This document shows positions 28,401 through 38,184 of a stretch of DNA of 64,000 bases, piece by piece. The first letter of the stretch is position 1, and each line of letters begins with the position of its first letter. The stretch lies in contig QCXZ01000042.1 in NCBI GenBank assembly GCA_025024175.1, positions 327,501 through 391,500 on the forward strand, in the 5' to 3' direction. Made by a program: the position numbers and the translations under genes. This DNA comes from Rhyzopertha dominica (lineage: Eukaryota; Arthropoda; Insecta; Coleoptera; Bostrichidae). Below the pieces are notes generated by a model that searched no databases, was not told the DNA's origin, and worked only from the letters and a program-made list of their open reading frames with translations.

Positions 28401-29136
28401 AAAATTGGTTCCAACACAGGAGGTGTATCTGTTCCGTCTTGAGTTTGTTTGGATGGAGTTGCTTGTACTTTTGGTTTACGGATTTGCTTCACCCTTACAA
28501 CACCGTTTTTTAGCAACACCGTCTTTTTTCCTTCCAGAGTCTTCTGACCGCTGAGTAAAGCTTTAGTTATTTTCGTGTTTATTTTACTAGCCTTCTTAGT
28601 TTTAGCCTTCAACTGTATGGCTATCGTCTTTTTTGTGGCCTTCTTGGCTGCCGTCTTGCTAAGCTTCCTGGCTATGATCGATGCAGTTTTTATCGCGGGT
28701 GGCTTAGACACGGTTCTATATAGGATAAAGAAAATATTTTATTTTATCCTAAACTGCATTTATGAATCTTAACAAAAGCGGATATGTTTTTTCTATTAAG
28801 AAAACTATTCCTTTTTCAGTTGTAGAGCAAGGCAATTCTTTGTTTCAGATACCTGTTGTTGATCTCAATTCTTGCAAACGTTCCTACCGGCATTTTATGC
28901 TGACCTCTAACATGTTTTGTGCTGGATGGCCAAATGGAAAGGCAGATACTTGCGCGGGAGATAGTGGAGGAGGTCTTATGTGTCGAGCTAACCCCAAGAA
29001 GAAGAGATCACGTTACCAAATCCAGGGCATCACTAGCTTTGGTGATGGATGTGGGAGAAGAAATAAATACGGAATATACACGGTGGTGTACAACTATAGG
29101 GTGTGGATACGGTACAATATCGAACACTATTCATAG
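13440..29136 (+). CDS. Secreted trypsin-like (S1A) serine protease with two TSP1 modules, six exons
   Basis: Exons: 13440-13502, 23223-23540, 23836-24061, 24768-24946, 25777-26118 and 28849-29136 (stop). All have GT-AG borders and compatible phases (0,0,1,0,0), giving 471 residues. Exon 1 is a clean signal peptide (MCVLRCALVLTCVLGFTLG). Exons 2 and 3 each carry a six-cysteine TSP1 module starting WSSWTRC and WSRWSDWIEC. Exon 4 has a linker cysteine (RCGWPY) and the activation site MLK|IIGG, so a trypsin-like enzyme should cleave after Lys. Catalytic residues: His in VLTAGHC, Asp in DNDIAMLKL, Ser in CAGDSGGG. DTCAGDSGG places Asp at S1 position 189, and the glycines of SFGDGCG and KYGIY fit trypsin specificity. 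The cysteine pairs 42-58, 136-201, 168-182 and 191-220 are present. The linker Cys can pair with VACLP, keeping the TSP1 chain tethered after activation. Likely acts outside the cell. Exon 1 rests only on its signal peptide and fitting phase; exons 3-6 are very secure. Confidence 0.88.
13503..23222 (+). other. Intron 1 of the protease gene, 9.7 kb
   Basis: Begins with GTGAGT and ends with TTTTATTTTCAG. No transposon protein or nested gene was recognised. It holds a perfect 18-bp palindrome (listed separately) and one ambiguous base at 14027. Enhancers could lie here but none can be read from sequence alone. Confidence 0.6.
16005..16022. repeat. Perfect 18-bp palindrome
   Basis: TACGTAGTATACTACGTA is its own reverse complement. 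A dimeric binding site or chance is equally possible. Confidence 0.6.
26149..26884 (+). mobile_element. Degenerate mariner relic in protease intron 5
   Basis: The ends are inverted copies: AGGGTCATGGCATAATTCCTG near 26151 and the complement of GAGGGTCATGTCAAAATTTC ending near 26884. Inside, GVILLHDDARSHKAVSVEGV matches the LLHDNARPH region of mariner transposases. A later frame reads SPDMSPPDFVLF, matching the third catalytic Asp block. The N-terminal half is missing and there are stops and shifts. About 0.74 kb, dead. It starts some 30 bp after the exon 5 donor. Confidence 0.75.
27125..27545 (+). pseudogene. IS630/DDE_3-type transposase relic
   Basis: NVPIVYLDETWYDTYDTVKK (from about 27137) is the first catalytic-Asp block of DDE_3-type transposases. 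MHAGIQEGWEEEAIL at 27260 matches the following HAG..EG block. VVHLLSYHCCINPTELI then matches the L.PYHC..NPIELIW block with the catalytic Glu, and continues past a stop as AHLKTKARRHNNAPKFSSK. The stretch with the second Asp is missing or unreadable. Lies in intron 5 of the protease gene. Confidence 0.75.
27573..28711 (-). pseudogene. Lysine-rich basic reading frame, antisense in protease intron 5, two frameshifts
   Basis: Two long frames on the minus strand (28711-28190 and 28037-27573, the second extending upstream to about 28140) are joined through a short third frame reading LDDVMNDLTTLAR. Each junction is a +1 shift, so one ancestral frame of about 370 codons is plausible. The protein is rich in Lys, Ser and Thr. 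It starts SKPPAIKTASIIARKLSKTA, has an acidic-basic middle (KKPKKRVTKKVSSSEEKK), and near the C-terminal end carries SISPRTKRASKIRQS and ESPARILRNGKHRKLKD. No known domain was recognised; the composition suggests a nuclear or chromatin protein. The first codon shown is GTG. There is no in-frame ATG nearby, but a pyrimidine-rich ...TATATAG just upstream could be a splice acceptor. It is either a real nested gene hit by sequence errors or a decayed copy. Confidence 0.45.
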
Positions 29137-30031
29137 CTGTTAAATTAGAAATTGTGATATACTGAACTTAACCAAGTGAATTTGTACAGTAGTGCACTCA
29201 TTGTGATATAATTATTAAAAGCGAGTAGGCACATGAAGTTGACAGAATACAACTTACTGATTTATCAGACGTATTTGAAAATAATGGTTAAATCCCGAAC
29301 AAAGCAACCTACAGAATCAAAAATAATTTACTACCTGGATAAATAGTTAGGTCTAAACGTTATACTTAAATGCTATTTATTAACCTTTTAGAACTAAAAA
29401 AATCAATCTCTTAGCAAAATTTCAATATGTAATACATTTTAGGTAACTTATTGTTGAGCTTTATTATAATAAATGACAAAGACACAGCAGGTTGTTTTAG
29501 AAAAATTTGGTGCCAGTCATTAGATTTACCTACCTATATGAAGGTGTAGTGGCGATCTAGTATTCTAATGTTAAGGTGCTTCTTAATGTAACGTTATTTA
29601 TTTAAGTGATACCTAGTAATAGATATAATAATCAGCTAAATTTGATAAAACTTATAAAGCACTGCCATCCTTAATAAATTTCTGCCCTATGCCTAATGCT
29701 TTCCTTTGCCCTATATTGATACTGAAAAGTATTATGATTTTGTTTTTTTATATACCTATACTTCCAAATCAGTTTTAGATAATATGCAGATAATAGGCCA
29801 AGTTTTGAAAAAAATGTATAGTACTCAAAACATATTTATTTCTATAATTACATATTTATCTAGCATCGTTGGTACATGGTACGCCACTGGTGCCACTTGA
29901 CAGTTGTATACCTGACAGCTGACATTGACAATCGACGTTGACATCAANATACTACAGTAATTTACATTCTTTTGGCATATTACTCTATTTTAATACTAAA
30001 AAATTTCTAGTACACATTAAACAACAAGGAA

Positions 30032-33000
30032 ATGGTACGTAGTGTTGTAGCAGACGAAAGTTTATTAAACTACTTCACAAATCTAGCTGGGACGAGTAAA
30101 TGCAATGTGGGGTTAATTTTAGGACAGGTAAGCTAACCTATTACCCACTGAACATATGTTTGTTCTTTTACAATCGATTTTGTAGACATCAGAACAGAAA
30201 GATTTCGTGATTCACTTTGCAAAGACACCCCCGAGTCAGGGTGATGTACTGGCCAAAAAGGAAATCTGCGCCGTGAAACAACTAAAAAGTTTAAATGATG
30301 TTGCCGAAAACTGGGTGGCGGAACATGCAAAATACACAACTAGAATGCTGCCGGGTGGCATGTATGTTTTGGGCATTTTCATAGTCGCTGCAGAAGATAT
30401 TTTACTACCGTTTGCAACAAAGATCAAATCGATTTTATCACAAGTCAATAAACAGCTGAGTGCCAATCCATACTTGTATGGCAACACTAAAAACACCGAG
30501 AAACTGGTGCTATGTTATAACTCAAGCACACAGTCATTTACTTGTAAAAGTTATGATACAGCAACAGCTGTTATTAAACCAGCTGATTTCAAGTTCATGC
30601 CGAAAGCAATGAAATGGCATCAGTTGGAATGCAAATGTGAGTTGGAGCAGACATTCCCAATACCCCAAGACAAGATAGACCTACCCCTAAGGAAACATAT
30701 GACAGTAAGTTTAGTTGCTTGATTCATTCAAAATATGAATGCTAGAATATTTCGTGGTAACAGAAATATCAGTATACACAATAGGCAAAGTGTTGCAGTT
30801 CTATGAATATTTGTTCTCATAAACATTCTACCTCTAAGCATAATAGTAATAATAATAATACTTTCATTAAATCTAATGAATTTGCGTTATTATACGAGGC
30901 ATGTTTTTTAAGTAAGTACCGTTTTGCGATTCCGCCGCCGCCGCGCTAAGGTCGGCGTTCCGCGCATGTGCGCTGGTTACCTACATCTCTTGTCTATGCA
31001 CTGACGCCATTACAGTTTGATTCTTCATTGTATACGTTGTTTACTGAGTGTTTAAGATGCCTCCGACAATCGTGAGTCCCGCCGATTGTGAAGTACGGGC
31101 TGTTATACGATTTCTTAGTGCTAAAGGCGTAAAACCGATCGATATTCATCGTGAGATCTGTGAAGTTTACGGACAAAACATTATGAGTGATGGAATGGTA
31201 AGGAAATGGGTGAGAGCATTTAAAGATGGCCGCACAAATGTGCATGATGAAGAACGGAGTGGGCGTCCTTCGGTCGTTAATGAAGATTTGGTGCAGAAAG
31301 TGAACGAAAAGGTGAGTGAAAACAGACGCTTTACAATTTCATCATTGTGCGACTGCTTTCCTCAATATTCTCGTAGTGTTTTGTATCGCATTGTGACTGA
31401 GAACTTGAATTACCGGAAATTGTGTTCACGTTGGGTTCCGAAAATGTTGACGGATTTGCACAAAACCCAACGTTTAGGCAGTGCATTGACTTTCCTTGAG
31501 CGGTACCACAATGAAGGTGAAGATTTTTTAGACCAAATTGTTACTGGTGACGAAACATGGGTGGCCTACGTCACACCAGAATCGAAACAACAATCCATGG
31601 AATGGCGACATTCATCATCACCCAAAAAAGTGAAGTTTAAGCAAACAATTTCTGCCCGGAAAATCATGTGCACAGTTTTTTGGGACAGAAAAGGAGTATT
31701 GCTAGTGGAGTTTCTGCCTCGTAATGAGACAATCAATGCAGCGTCTTATTGTAAGACATTGAACAATCTGCGTCGTGCAATCCAGAACAAAAGACGTGGC
31801 AAGTTGAGTAAGGGTATCGTTTTGCTGCATGACAATGCCCGTCCACATGTGGCTAATCGGACCAAAGATCTCATCAAATCTTTTAAATGGGAAACTCTAG
31901 ATCAACCTCCATACAGCCCTGATCTGGCGCCCAGCGACTACCATTTGTTCCTGCACTTGAAGAAACACCTGGGTGGTCAGCGTCTTCAAGACGATAACGA
32001 AGTCGAAACATTTGTGATACAGTGGTTAACAAGTCAGGCGGCAGAATTTTATGAGGAGGGTATTCAAAAACTGGGGCCACGTTATGACAAGTGCCTCAAT
32101 ATTCACGGAAATTATGTAGAAAAGTAGATTAAGGTACAGGCTTTCATGTAAGATAAAATTATTGCGATATCTTTGCACATCTTTTTTTAATTCCAAAACG
32201 GTACTTACTTAAAAAACATGCCTCGTATCATACTCCCAACATATTAGTGGAAGGAGAGATGAGATTGTTTTGAAATGTATGCATTTTTGTCCAGTTATGA
32301 TAAAAGATTAAAAGGTTATGGGCCCAGGGAGGTCTGATAGCATTGTCTAATTGGTAGAAGCAGTAAAACATATAAAGTAAAGAAAATGACACCATCAAAC
32401 AACCATGTGTGCCACTGTCAGTAATATTTATGATCATTAGCAACATGATCATGAAATATACTTTCTCATGCCCATGTACCTCATAACAATTTTCATTTGT
32501 AGACCATATTATCCAGTATAAAGCAACACCTACAGTCGGCAGTGTTCATGTTCGATGGTGAAATAAAGGACCCAGATGAAAATCTAGAATCCATAGGCAA
32601 AAAGAAAAAAGGCTCGAGATCAAAATCTTCAGAAATGACAGACCAGAAATCAATACAGGTTTCAATATTTTTACCCTGTGTGAGTAAGGGTGTAAAAATT
32701 ATTCGGTTACTCAATTAATAATGTTACATATTCAGGATTCTAGTGACGTATCTCAACCAATAGAGATTTTGGACTGTGGAGGTCACATAAGAATAACAGG
32801 CCAAGTGGTTTGCAAGCTGTGGCTTCATCCTAAAGCCACAGTAGGCTTTGCTTCTCAGGCTGTGATGCAAGATTTGATACGTAGCTTGGCAGCACGTTTA
32901 GAAATGCACTGGGACTCCCTCACAGAAGAAGAATGTGGTTCACCAGAAGGTAATTGACCAATAGTATATTATCTTTTTTATTTAGGTTATTAAATTTGTA

Positions 33001-33424
33001 CAGATACTAACAGTGTCCATGAGCCACCCAGGCGGGTATTAGTGTCTCTGCCAGGTACGAAAATTACTTTGTCCGATTACTTATTTCCCGGAGAGGGGCC
33101 ACAGGAGGCACAGATATCGCTGCAGGAAATGCTGGATATCACTGTTAATGAAGAAAGTGATATTAAAGACTTTGAGGGACAGGCAGGTGTGTATATTTAC
33201 ACATAACTCCATAAGTATTGAAAATTATTTTCAAAGTAAATTTACCCTTCATTCTTACAGACTTAACAGAGTATTACAACGAAAACTTGGAACAGGAGAG
33301 CGATGAAACTTTGCCAAAATTACCGGCGGATACGCATAAATTTATGTACATCATAGGACTGGGTGTAGCTTTTCTAGTATTAATTTTGTCACTTGTGATA
33401 CACTTTTTTAAGGAGTATATTTAG
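30032..33424 (+). CDS. ODR4: ODR4 homologue (GPCR trafficking factor), six exons, complete
   Basis: Exons: 30032-30127, 30186-30704, 32503-32658, 32736-32949, 33004-33186 and 33261-33424, all GT-AG with fitting phases, giving 443 residues. The protein opens MVRSVVADESLLNYFTNLAG. EHAKYTTRMLPGGMYVLGIF matches the family hallmark EHA...RMLPGGL.VLG.F. RVLVSLPGTKITLSDYLFPG matches the VPLPGS....DY.F block, and the protein ends in a C-terminal membrane anchor (YIIGLGVAFLVLILSLVIHF) with a short tail. In worms and mammals ODR4 is a tail-anchored ER protein that works with the UFSP2/ODR8 protease in folding and export of some GPCRs. Start chosen at the first ATG, after AACAAGGAA, matching family length. 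Intron 2 contains a whole mariner. TTGACA/TGACAG repeats precede the start at 29898-29946. Confidence 0.95.
30895..32225 (+). mobile_element. Apparently intact mariner, 1331 bp, in ODR4 intron 2
   Basis: The terminal inverted repeats begin CGAGGCATGTTTTTTAAGTA and are identical over 32 bp at both ends. TA flanks both sides (30893-30894 and 32226-32227), the normal mariner target. It lies in the same orientation as the host gene and leaves its splice sites untouched. Perfect ends plus an open transposase frame argue for a recent insertion. Confidence 0.95.
31057..32127 (+). CDS. Mariner transposase, 356 aa, full length
   Basis: Cuts mariner DNA at its inverted repeats and reinserts it at TA. 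The start is the ATG at 31057; the GTG three codons earlier is less likely. Residues 1-110 hold the paired helix-turn-helix DNA-binding region. Then comes WVPKMLT (the WVPHEL-like motif, residues 126-132) and the catalytic triad Asp165 (VTGDETW), Asp259 (LLHDNARPH) and Asp294 (YSPDLAPSDYHLF). The last two are 34 residues apart, the DD34D signature. Length is normal for the family (about 340-360) and there is no internal stop or shift. Activity is unproven, but no key residue is missing. Confidence 0.95.
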   Translation: MPPTIVSPADCEVRAVIRFLSAKGVKPIDIHREICEVYGQNIMSDGMVRKWVRAFKDGRTNVHDEERSGRPSVVNEDLVQKVNEKVSENRRFTISSLCDCFPQYSRSVLYRIVTENLNYRKLCSRWVPKMLTDLHKTQRLGSALTFLERYHNEGEDFLDQIVTGDETWVAYVTPESKQQSMEWRHSSSPKKVKFKQTISARKIMCTVFWDRKGVLLVEFLPRNETINAASYCKTLNNLRRAIQNKRRGKLSKGIVLLHDNARPHVANRTKDLIKSFKWETLDQPPYSPDLAPSDYHLFLHLKKHLGGQRLQDDNEVETFVIQWLTSQAAEFYEEGIQKLGPRYDKCLNIHGNYVEK

Positions 33425-33896
33425 TGGTTTATTCATATTTTTAATACTTTTATTGGCGACATTGAATCGAGATTGTAACCCCCCGTTGATGTCATTGGTG
33501 TATACAATAAATTCTTTGGTACAGTTTTGATTTATTTTATAATCCAAGGGGGTCAGTATGTTCCCTATTTATTAAAGGGTAAGTTCAAAAATCAAGTAAA
33601 ATTTATTAAGATTATTTAAACTTAGTTTAATACTAAAGTTAATATTAACAAAAATATAAGTGTGTCAAAATGAAGAATAAGTATTATATTGTCTTTAATA
33701 TTTTCAGATTACGTCAAGATAATTTCCTACAATTTGGTATCCAGAGATTTTTTTTAATCATAAAATCTTTATTTCACAACAAAAAGTCACATCCTGTATA
33801 AGACAAATTAAGTAATGTTAATTCTTAGATTTTTACAAAACTGTATATTAAAGAGAAATGGGTACATAAAGAAAAAATGTAAACTGCTAAAACCTA
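33425..33896. other. Convergent 3' region between ODR4 and NudC
   Basis: The two genes end facing each other 472 bp apart. ACAATAAATTC near 33505 is a plausible ODR4 poly-A signal on the plus strand. The complement of CTTTATTTCA near 33768 could serve NudC. Confidence 0.5.
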
Positions 33897-34403
33897 TCAG
33901 TTGAACTTGCATTTGGAAAAGTCCATCTCTGGATGTTGTTCCATGAACCTGAAACAAATAACCATTAGATCTAGATNAATCTATCAATCAATTNCTTGAA
34001 CATNCTTTTTAATTACATCTTGTTTCTTCTGTTCGTCGCTNGTTNGCAGGCCAAGTTCCTTCTGTCTCTGATCATACATCATCTTCTCTACGAGCCCGCG
34101 TGTCTCACCATCCAGATCACTCAATTTCGATGGCTCGGGATTAATTTTTCTTGTGCTTATTTCAGGATCAGAGACAACAAATTTCGACCACCAGTTCATC
34201 TTGTTCACTTTTTCTAAATTTAATAAAACCGTCTTTCCGTCCTCTATAACCCACGTGGACTCCTCCAGTTTTATCTCATGAGGGAAGTCATCATCGACAA
34301 TTGGTGGCTGACCCTTGACACCAAGAGTAAGGTGCTTTTTCGTCAAGTTAACGACTAAATCTTTCTGCTTGGCCCGGAAGTTGATGTTCAGTGGAAATCG
34401 AAC
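33897..34403 (-). CDS. nudC: NudC homologue, last two exons (C-terminal half)
   Basis: The exon 34403-34006 begins [20 protein letters not shown] and contains [35 protein letters not shown] and [20 protein letters not shown]. The last exon (33948-33897) reads [16 protein letters not shown] then stop. This is the CS (p23-like) domain plus the C-terminal helix of NudC, a dynein/Hsp90-associated chaperone for microtubule motor function and nuclear migration. The exons join in phase 2 (AA|G). The donor T is masked by an ambiguous base at 34004, so the natural signal reads GNATGT. Two more Ns (34041, 34045) fall in codons for the residues just before SDEQKK. The N-terminal part, about 180 residues in relatives, was not found to the right and must lie in distant or unrecognised exons. 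Confidence 0.93.
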
Positions 34404-34545
34404 CTGCAAGAAAAAACAAAAAAGGGTGCAACTATTCTACAGATCATTTCACTAGTATAACAGTAAGAATGACTGCAGTTTTTTATTCTGTTATTGAATT
34501 GAATTAGTTTTCACAGAATTAAATAGACATTAATATATAAAACTA

Positions 34546-35039
34546 TTAAACACCAAGTAATTCAGGGTATGTCGACCTGTAAGCTACCTAAACGTAGAGT
34601 ACTCTTTTTTCTTGAGCTGAACTTTCGAATTTATTTAAATTCTTCTTTAGCGCATCTACAATTCAATTTAATTAATACAACAAACTATATAGAACCTTAT
34701 ACTTACAGAAATTTGAGGCTAGGTGTAAGTGATAAATATGCGCAACTGTGTATTTTCAAGAAACATAAGTTTTATACCATAAACGACTTCCGCCAAATAA
34801 ATTAATTAATTTGTTTTTATGTGATTTCCTTTGATAGCAGATATGTGTAGATATTGCTTAAGCTTAAGCCTCAAATTTCTGTAAGTATAAGGTTCCATAT
34901 AGTTTGTTGTATTAATTAAGTTGAATTGTAGTTGCTCTGAAGAAGAATTTAAATAAATTCGAAAGCTCAGCTTAAGAAAAAAGACTACTCCTTGTGTGCA
35001 GCTTACAGGTTAACATACCCTGAATTACTTGGTGTTTAA
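34546..35039. mobile_element. Foldback element with about 170-bp arms, TTAA ends
   Basis: TTAAACACCAAGTAATTCAG at the left is inverted at the right (CTGAATTACTTGGTGTTTAA). Complementarity continues to GAACCTTATACTTACAGAAA against TTTCTGTAAGTATAAGGTTC, leaving a loop near 34725-34860. The symmetric TTAA may be the target duplication, as for piggyBac-type MITEs, or part of the repeat. It probably lies in a NudC intron. Confidence 0.85.
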
Positions 35040-35148
35040 CAAACTACGACCGTTATAGCCTCCAGCTTAAAAAACTATTATAGAAGTGAGGACATCATTG
35101 GTTCTTCTAAATTAAAATGGTCGTTTATAATTTTATTACCAACTGGTA

Positions 35149-36141
35149 TAAACCAGTAGCCCTAAAGATTTGAGGTAAAAAATTTCTTAAATAAAGTGGC
35201 CAAGAGAAATTGCTGGAAAATATTTTCGAGTATGTAAAGTGACCAAATTATTGTTTATATAATTTTTAGCCTAATAAATGTCTGCGGTATTAAACATCTT
35301 AAGATAGTTTGGGCTGAAATCTACCATTTTTGTTAAGAACATTTTTTTGTTAAACGTCAAATAAAGGAGTGGGGGGCAGGTGAATATTAATATAGAAAAT
35401 CGCCAATATTTCAGATTTGGCTAGACCGATTTCAACTAACGAGGTGTCGTTTTCAAGAACTTATGTGCCCTTATAAAAAGCAGTGTCAGCACATTGTTTG
35501 TGTGTTGACCGCAAGAGGGCGTTTTCTGAAATTACTACCTAAATATCGATTTCTCTCGAAATTTTTAAATGGTGCGGTTTTCACTATTTTAATCTATATT
35601 AAATTGTTCTTTTAATGAAGTAAATAGCCTTATATGTTTGCATTTAAAAATTTCCAGAAAATTTGATACTTAGGTAGTAACTTCAGAAAATGCCTTCTTG
35701 GCGGTCAACACACAAACAATATCTGACACATAAAATTGCTTTTTATAAGGGCACATAAGCTCTTGAAAACGACACCTCGTTGGTTGAAATCTGTCAAGCC
35801 ACACCTGAAATATTAGCGATTTTCTATATTAATATTCACCCGTCCCCCACTCCTTTATTTGACATTAAACAAAAAAATGTTCGAAACAAAAATGTTAGAT
35901 TTTAGTTCAAACAATCTTAAAATGTGTAATACCGCAGACATTTATTAGCCTAAAAATGACACAAACATTAATTTTGTAATTTGGAGATACCACAGCGTCC
36001 TCTAGCGCTCACTTTACAAACTCAAAAATATTTTCCGGCAATTTCTCTTGGCCACTTTACTTAAAGAATTTTTTACCTCAAAGCTCTAGGGCTACTGGTT
36101 TATGAGATATGGCCGGCCACCTCTCTTATTTGCTCACCCTG
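35149..36141. mobile_element. Internally deleted copy of the giant CAGGGTGAGC foldback family
   Basis: The arms are inverted copies: AGTAGCCCTAAAGATTTGAG on the left against CTCAAAGCTCTAGGGCTACT on the right, and AACGAGGTGTCGTTTTCAAG against CTTGAAAACGACACCTCGTT near the middle. The right end CTCACCCTG|TA is complete. The left end lacks about 50 bp of the terminus. Close match to the outer arms of the element at 48629-52192, but it lacks their inner 500 bp, and its axis is asymmetric (about 100 bp missing from the left arm). Confidence 0.85.
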
Positions 36142-36164
36142 TACATTTAGCAGGACGTTAAAAA

Positions 36165-36310
36165 ACCCTTGGAAACAAATCTTTAGCTTCATTATTTGTC
36201 GAAAAACTTTTAACTTTCAAATGTTTTTTTGAGTTTTGTGGATAAGTAGTAGTCTGGCGGTGCTAAATCGGGAGAATCGGGCGGGGATTAGCCATTTCTA
36301 AATCGTGAAT
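36165..36310 (-). pseudogene. Mariner transposase fossil
   Basis: On the minus strand a short frame reads SPDLAPPDYYLSTKLKKTFE. This matches the third catalytic-Asp block (YSPDLAP.DY.LFPKLKK) of mariner transposases. Only this block is recognisable. Confidence 0.6.
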
Positions 36311-38184
36311 AATATGAAACACGTTCCTAAGAAATGTGCAATGTTTCTGCTTTTTGTGTAACTCCAATTTGTCGATCTTATAAAAGCACAGTATTGCTTG
36401 TTTCACTCCAGATGATAATTAGAAAAGCAGATAATATTATAGTTCAGGGTAGTAAAGCCCACATATTTTCTTAAGAAGAGTGTATAGTTTTAATACTGCC
36501 AGCATGTACAGACTATATTTATAAGTACCTCCACACCCCTTTCCTTTTGGTATTTTTTTCAAATATACATCATAATGCATGCAATAGTTTCATCTTAAAG
36601 CACTATACATAGTATACACCGCATGTAGCTCAGCACTTTAACAATGACTTACTTTTCATTATATCACAATCCACCTTGACCCAATCTCGTAGCGCACGCC
36701 AGTGGAGTTCTTAACAATCTCAATTAGCAAATGTGGAACTTGAGAAGATTCCACATTATGCAGCACAACAACAGAAAAACGCCTGCAGCAAGTAGTGTCG
36801 CAATTGTTTCACGATTTACTAATTGAATAATCAAGGCAGTTTCCTTGGCGCGAAAAATTTTACAATTAAATTCAAATGCCTGGTGAAATAATTTCGTGTA
36901 GCAGGATAGAGTTGAAGTGTGTATAAATACTTTGAACATTTGGATCGGACATAAGAATTGTTACAAATTAAAAAGATAATTAATGTTTCTTTGATTGATC
37001 TCCTGTTACACAGATGAAGTCTAAACAATTAAGTACCTATTTTTAGTTGATCTAGCACTAAACATGCTAAACAAGGCATTTTAAAGAGTTGAGACTGGAA
37101 AAAAAACAGATCAGGCCTCCAAAGCTTTACTGCTCTTTAAATGGTTCATCTGCACAAGATGTATCCCAGCAAAGTACAAGGCAAGTACACAGTTTTATCT
37201 CGGCGTTATCGGGCATTCTCTAATTTGAATTCTTTCAATGGCAAACCTTTTCAATAGCAACCTCCAACAAATGCATAAAGCATCCCGATAACCTTTAATT
37301 TTTGCTAAGAATAAGACCGTGTCGAGACGCAGATTACGCAAAGGCACATTTTTAATTATTATGTGGAACTCGTGAGCAACACGTCTGTTGTAGATATTCA
37401 TGTTATACGTGATTTGTTCATTGTTACTAGTATTTAACGACATCGTTAGGAGAAATTGATATAATTCAAAACATTGTTATCCTGTAACCACATATTCGTA
37501 AAGCTTATTTTAAATGTTATGATCAGTGTAAGTTTTAATAATTGTTGCGAGAAATATTCCATATGTTGTTAATAATTCTTTTTTATTTGTCCTTAAAGGA
37601 ATTAATTTCAATTCAATCGTTATAAACGTAAAACTTGAAAATATTTTAATTTTAATATTTTAAGTACCAAGAAGAAATGTTTTTGGAACTAATAATAAAA
37701 TATCTACCATACAAATTACTCGTCCAAATGAATAAAATAAATTATTACATTATTCCATCCATTTGGGTGCAGTGAGGCGTGGTTAGTGTCCATTCATATT
37801 TACTCCATTAAGTTATGAAAGTCTGAGGTTTGCATGAAGTTACACAACAATAATTTCACTTTCCTTCAATATTTAGTCTTGACCATCAAAAGCGCAACAT
37901 GAATCAAAAGTGGCACACCACTTTCTTCTCAGTCTCTCGTATCTGACCTACAGCACGGAGAAGCATTGACAAATTATGCCTGCAAATGATGCAATGCAGT
38001 TCTGGAAAATTATTTTGGAGACGTCCATGGCGGATTTAAAAGTGTGCCTTAACGGCGATGTTTAAATTAACTGGTGAACGTGCAATGTTCCATTTGTAAT
38101 AGAAATAAAAAAAGTGACAATTTCAGTGGATCAATTCTTGAACAGTATTGTGCCTCCCAGCTCATTAATAACAGCGATATACCT
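36311..38184. other. Tract with no recognised gene
   Basis: Only short, unsupported frames. It could be NudC intron sequence if that gene's 5' exons lie farther right. Confidence 0.4.

Noticed and set aside
28167..28442. Hydrophobic plus-strand frame resembling a membrane protein
   Set aside because: Antisense of the lysine-rich frame: AAA/AAG codons read backwards give Phe and Leu, a typical false membrane signal.
36231..36300. GC-rich patch resembling an exon
   Set aside because: Minus-strand reading shows a mariner SPDLAPPDYYL block, so it is a transposon fossil.
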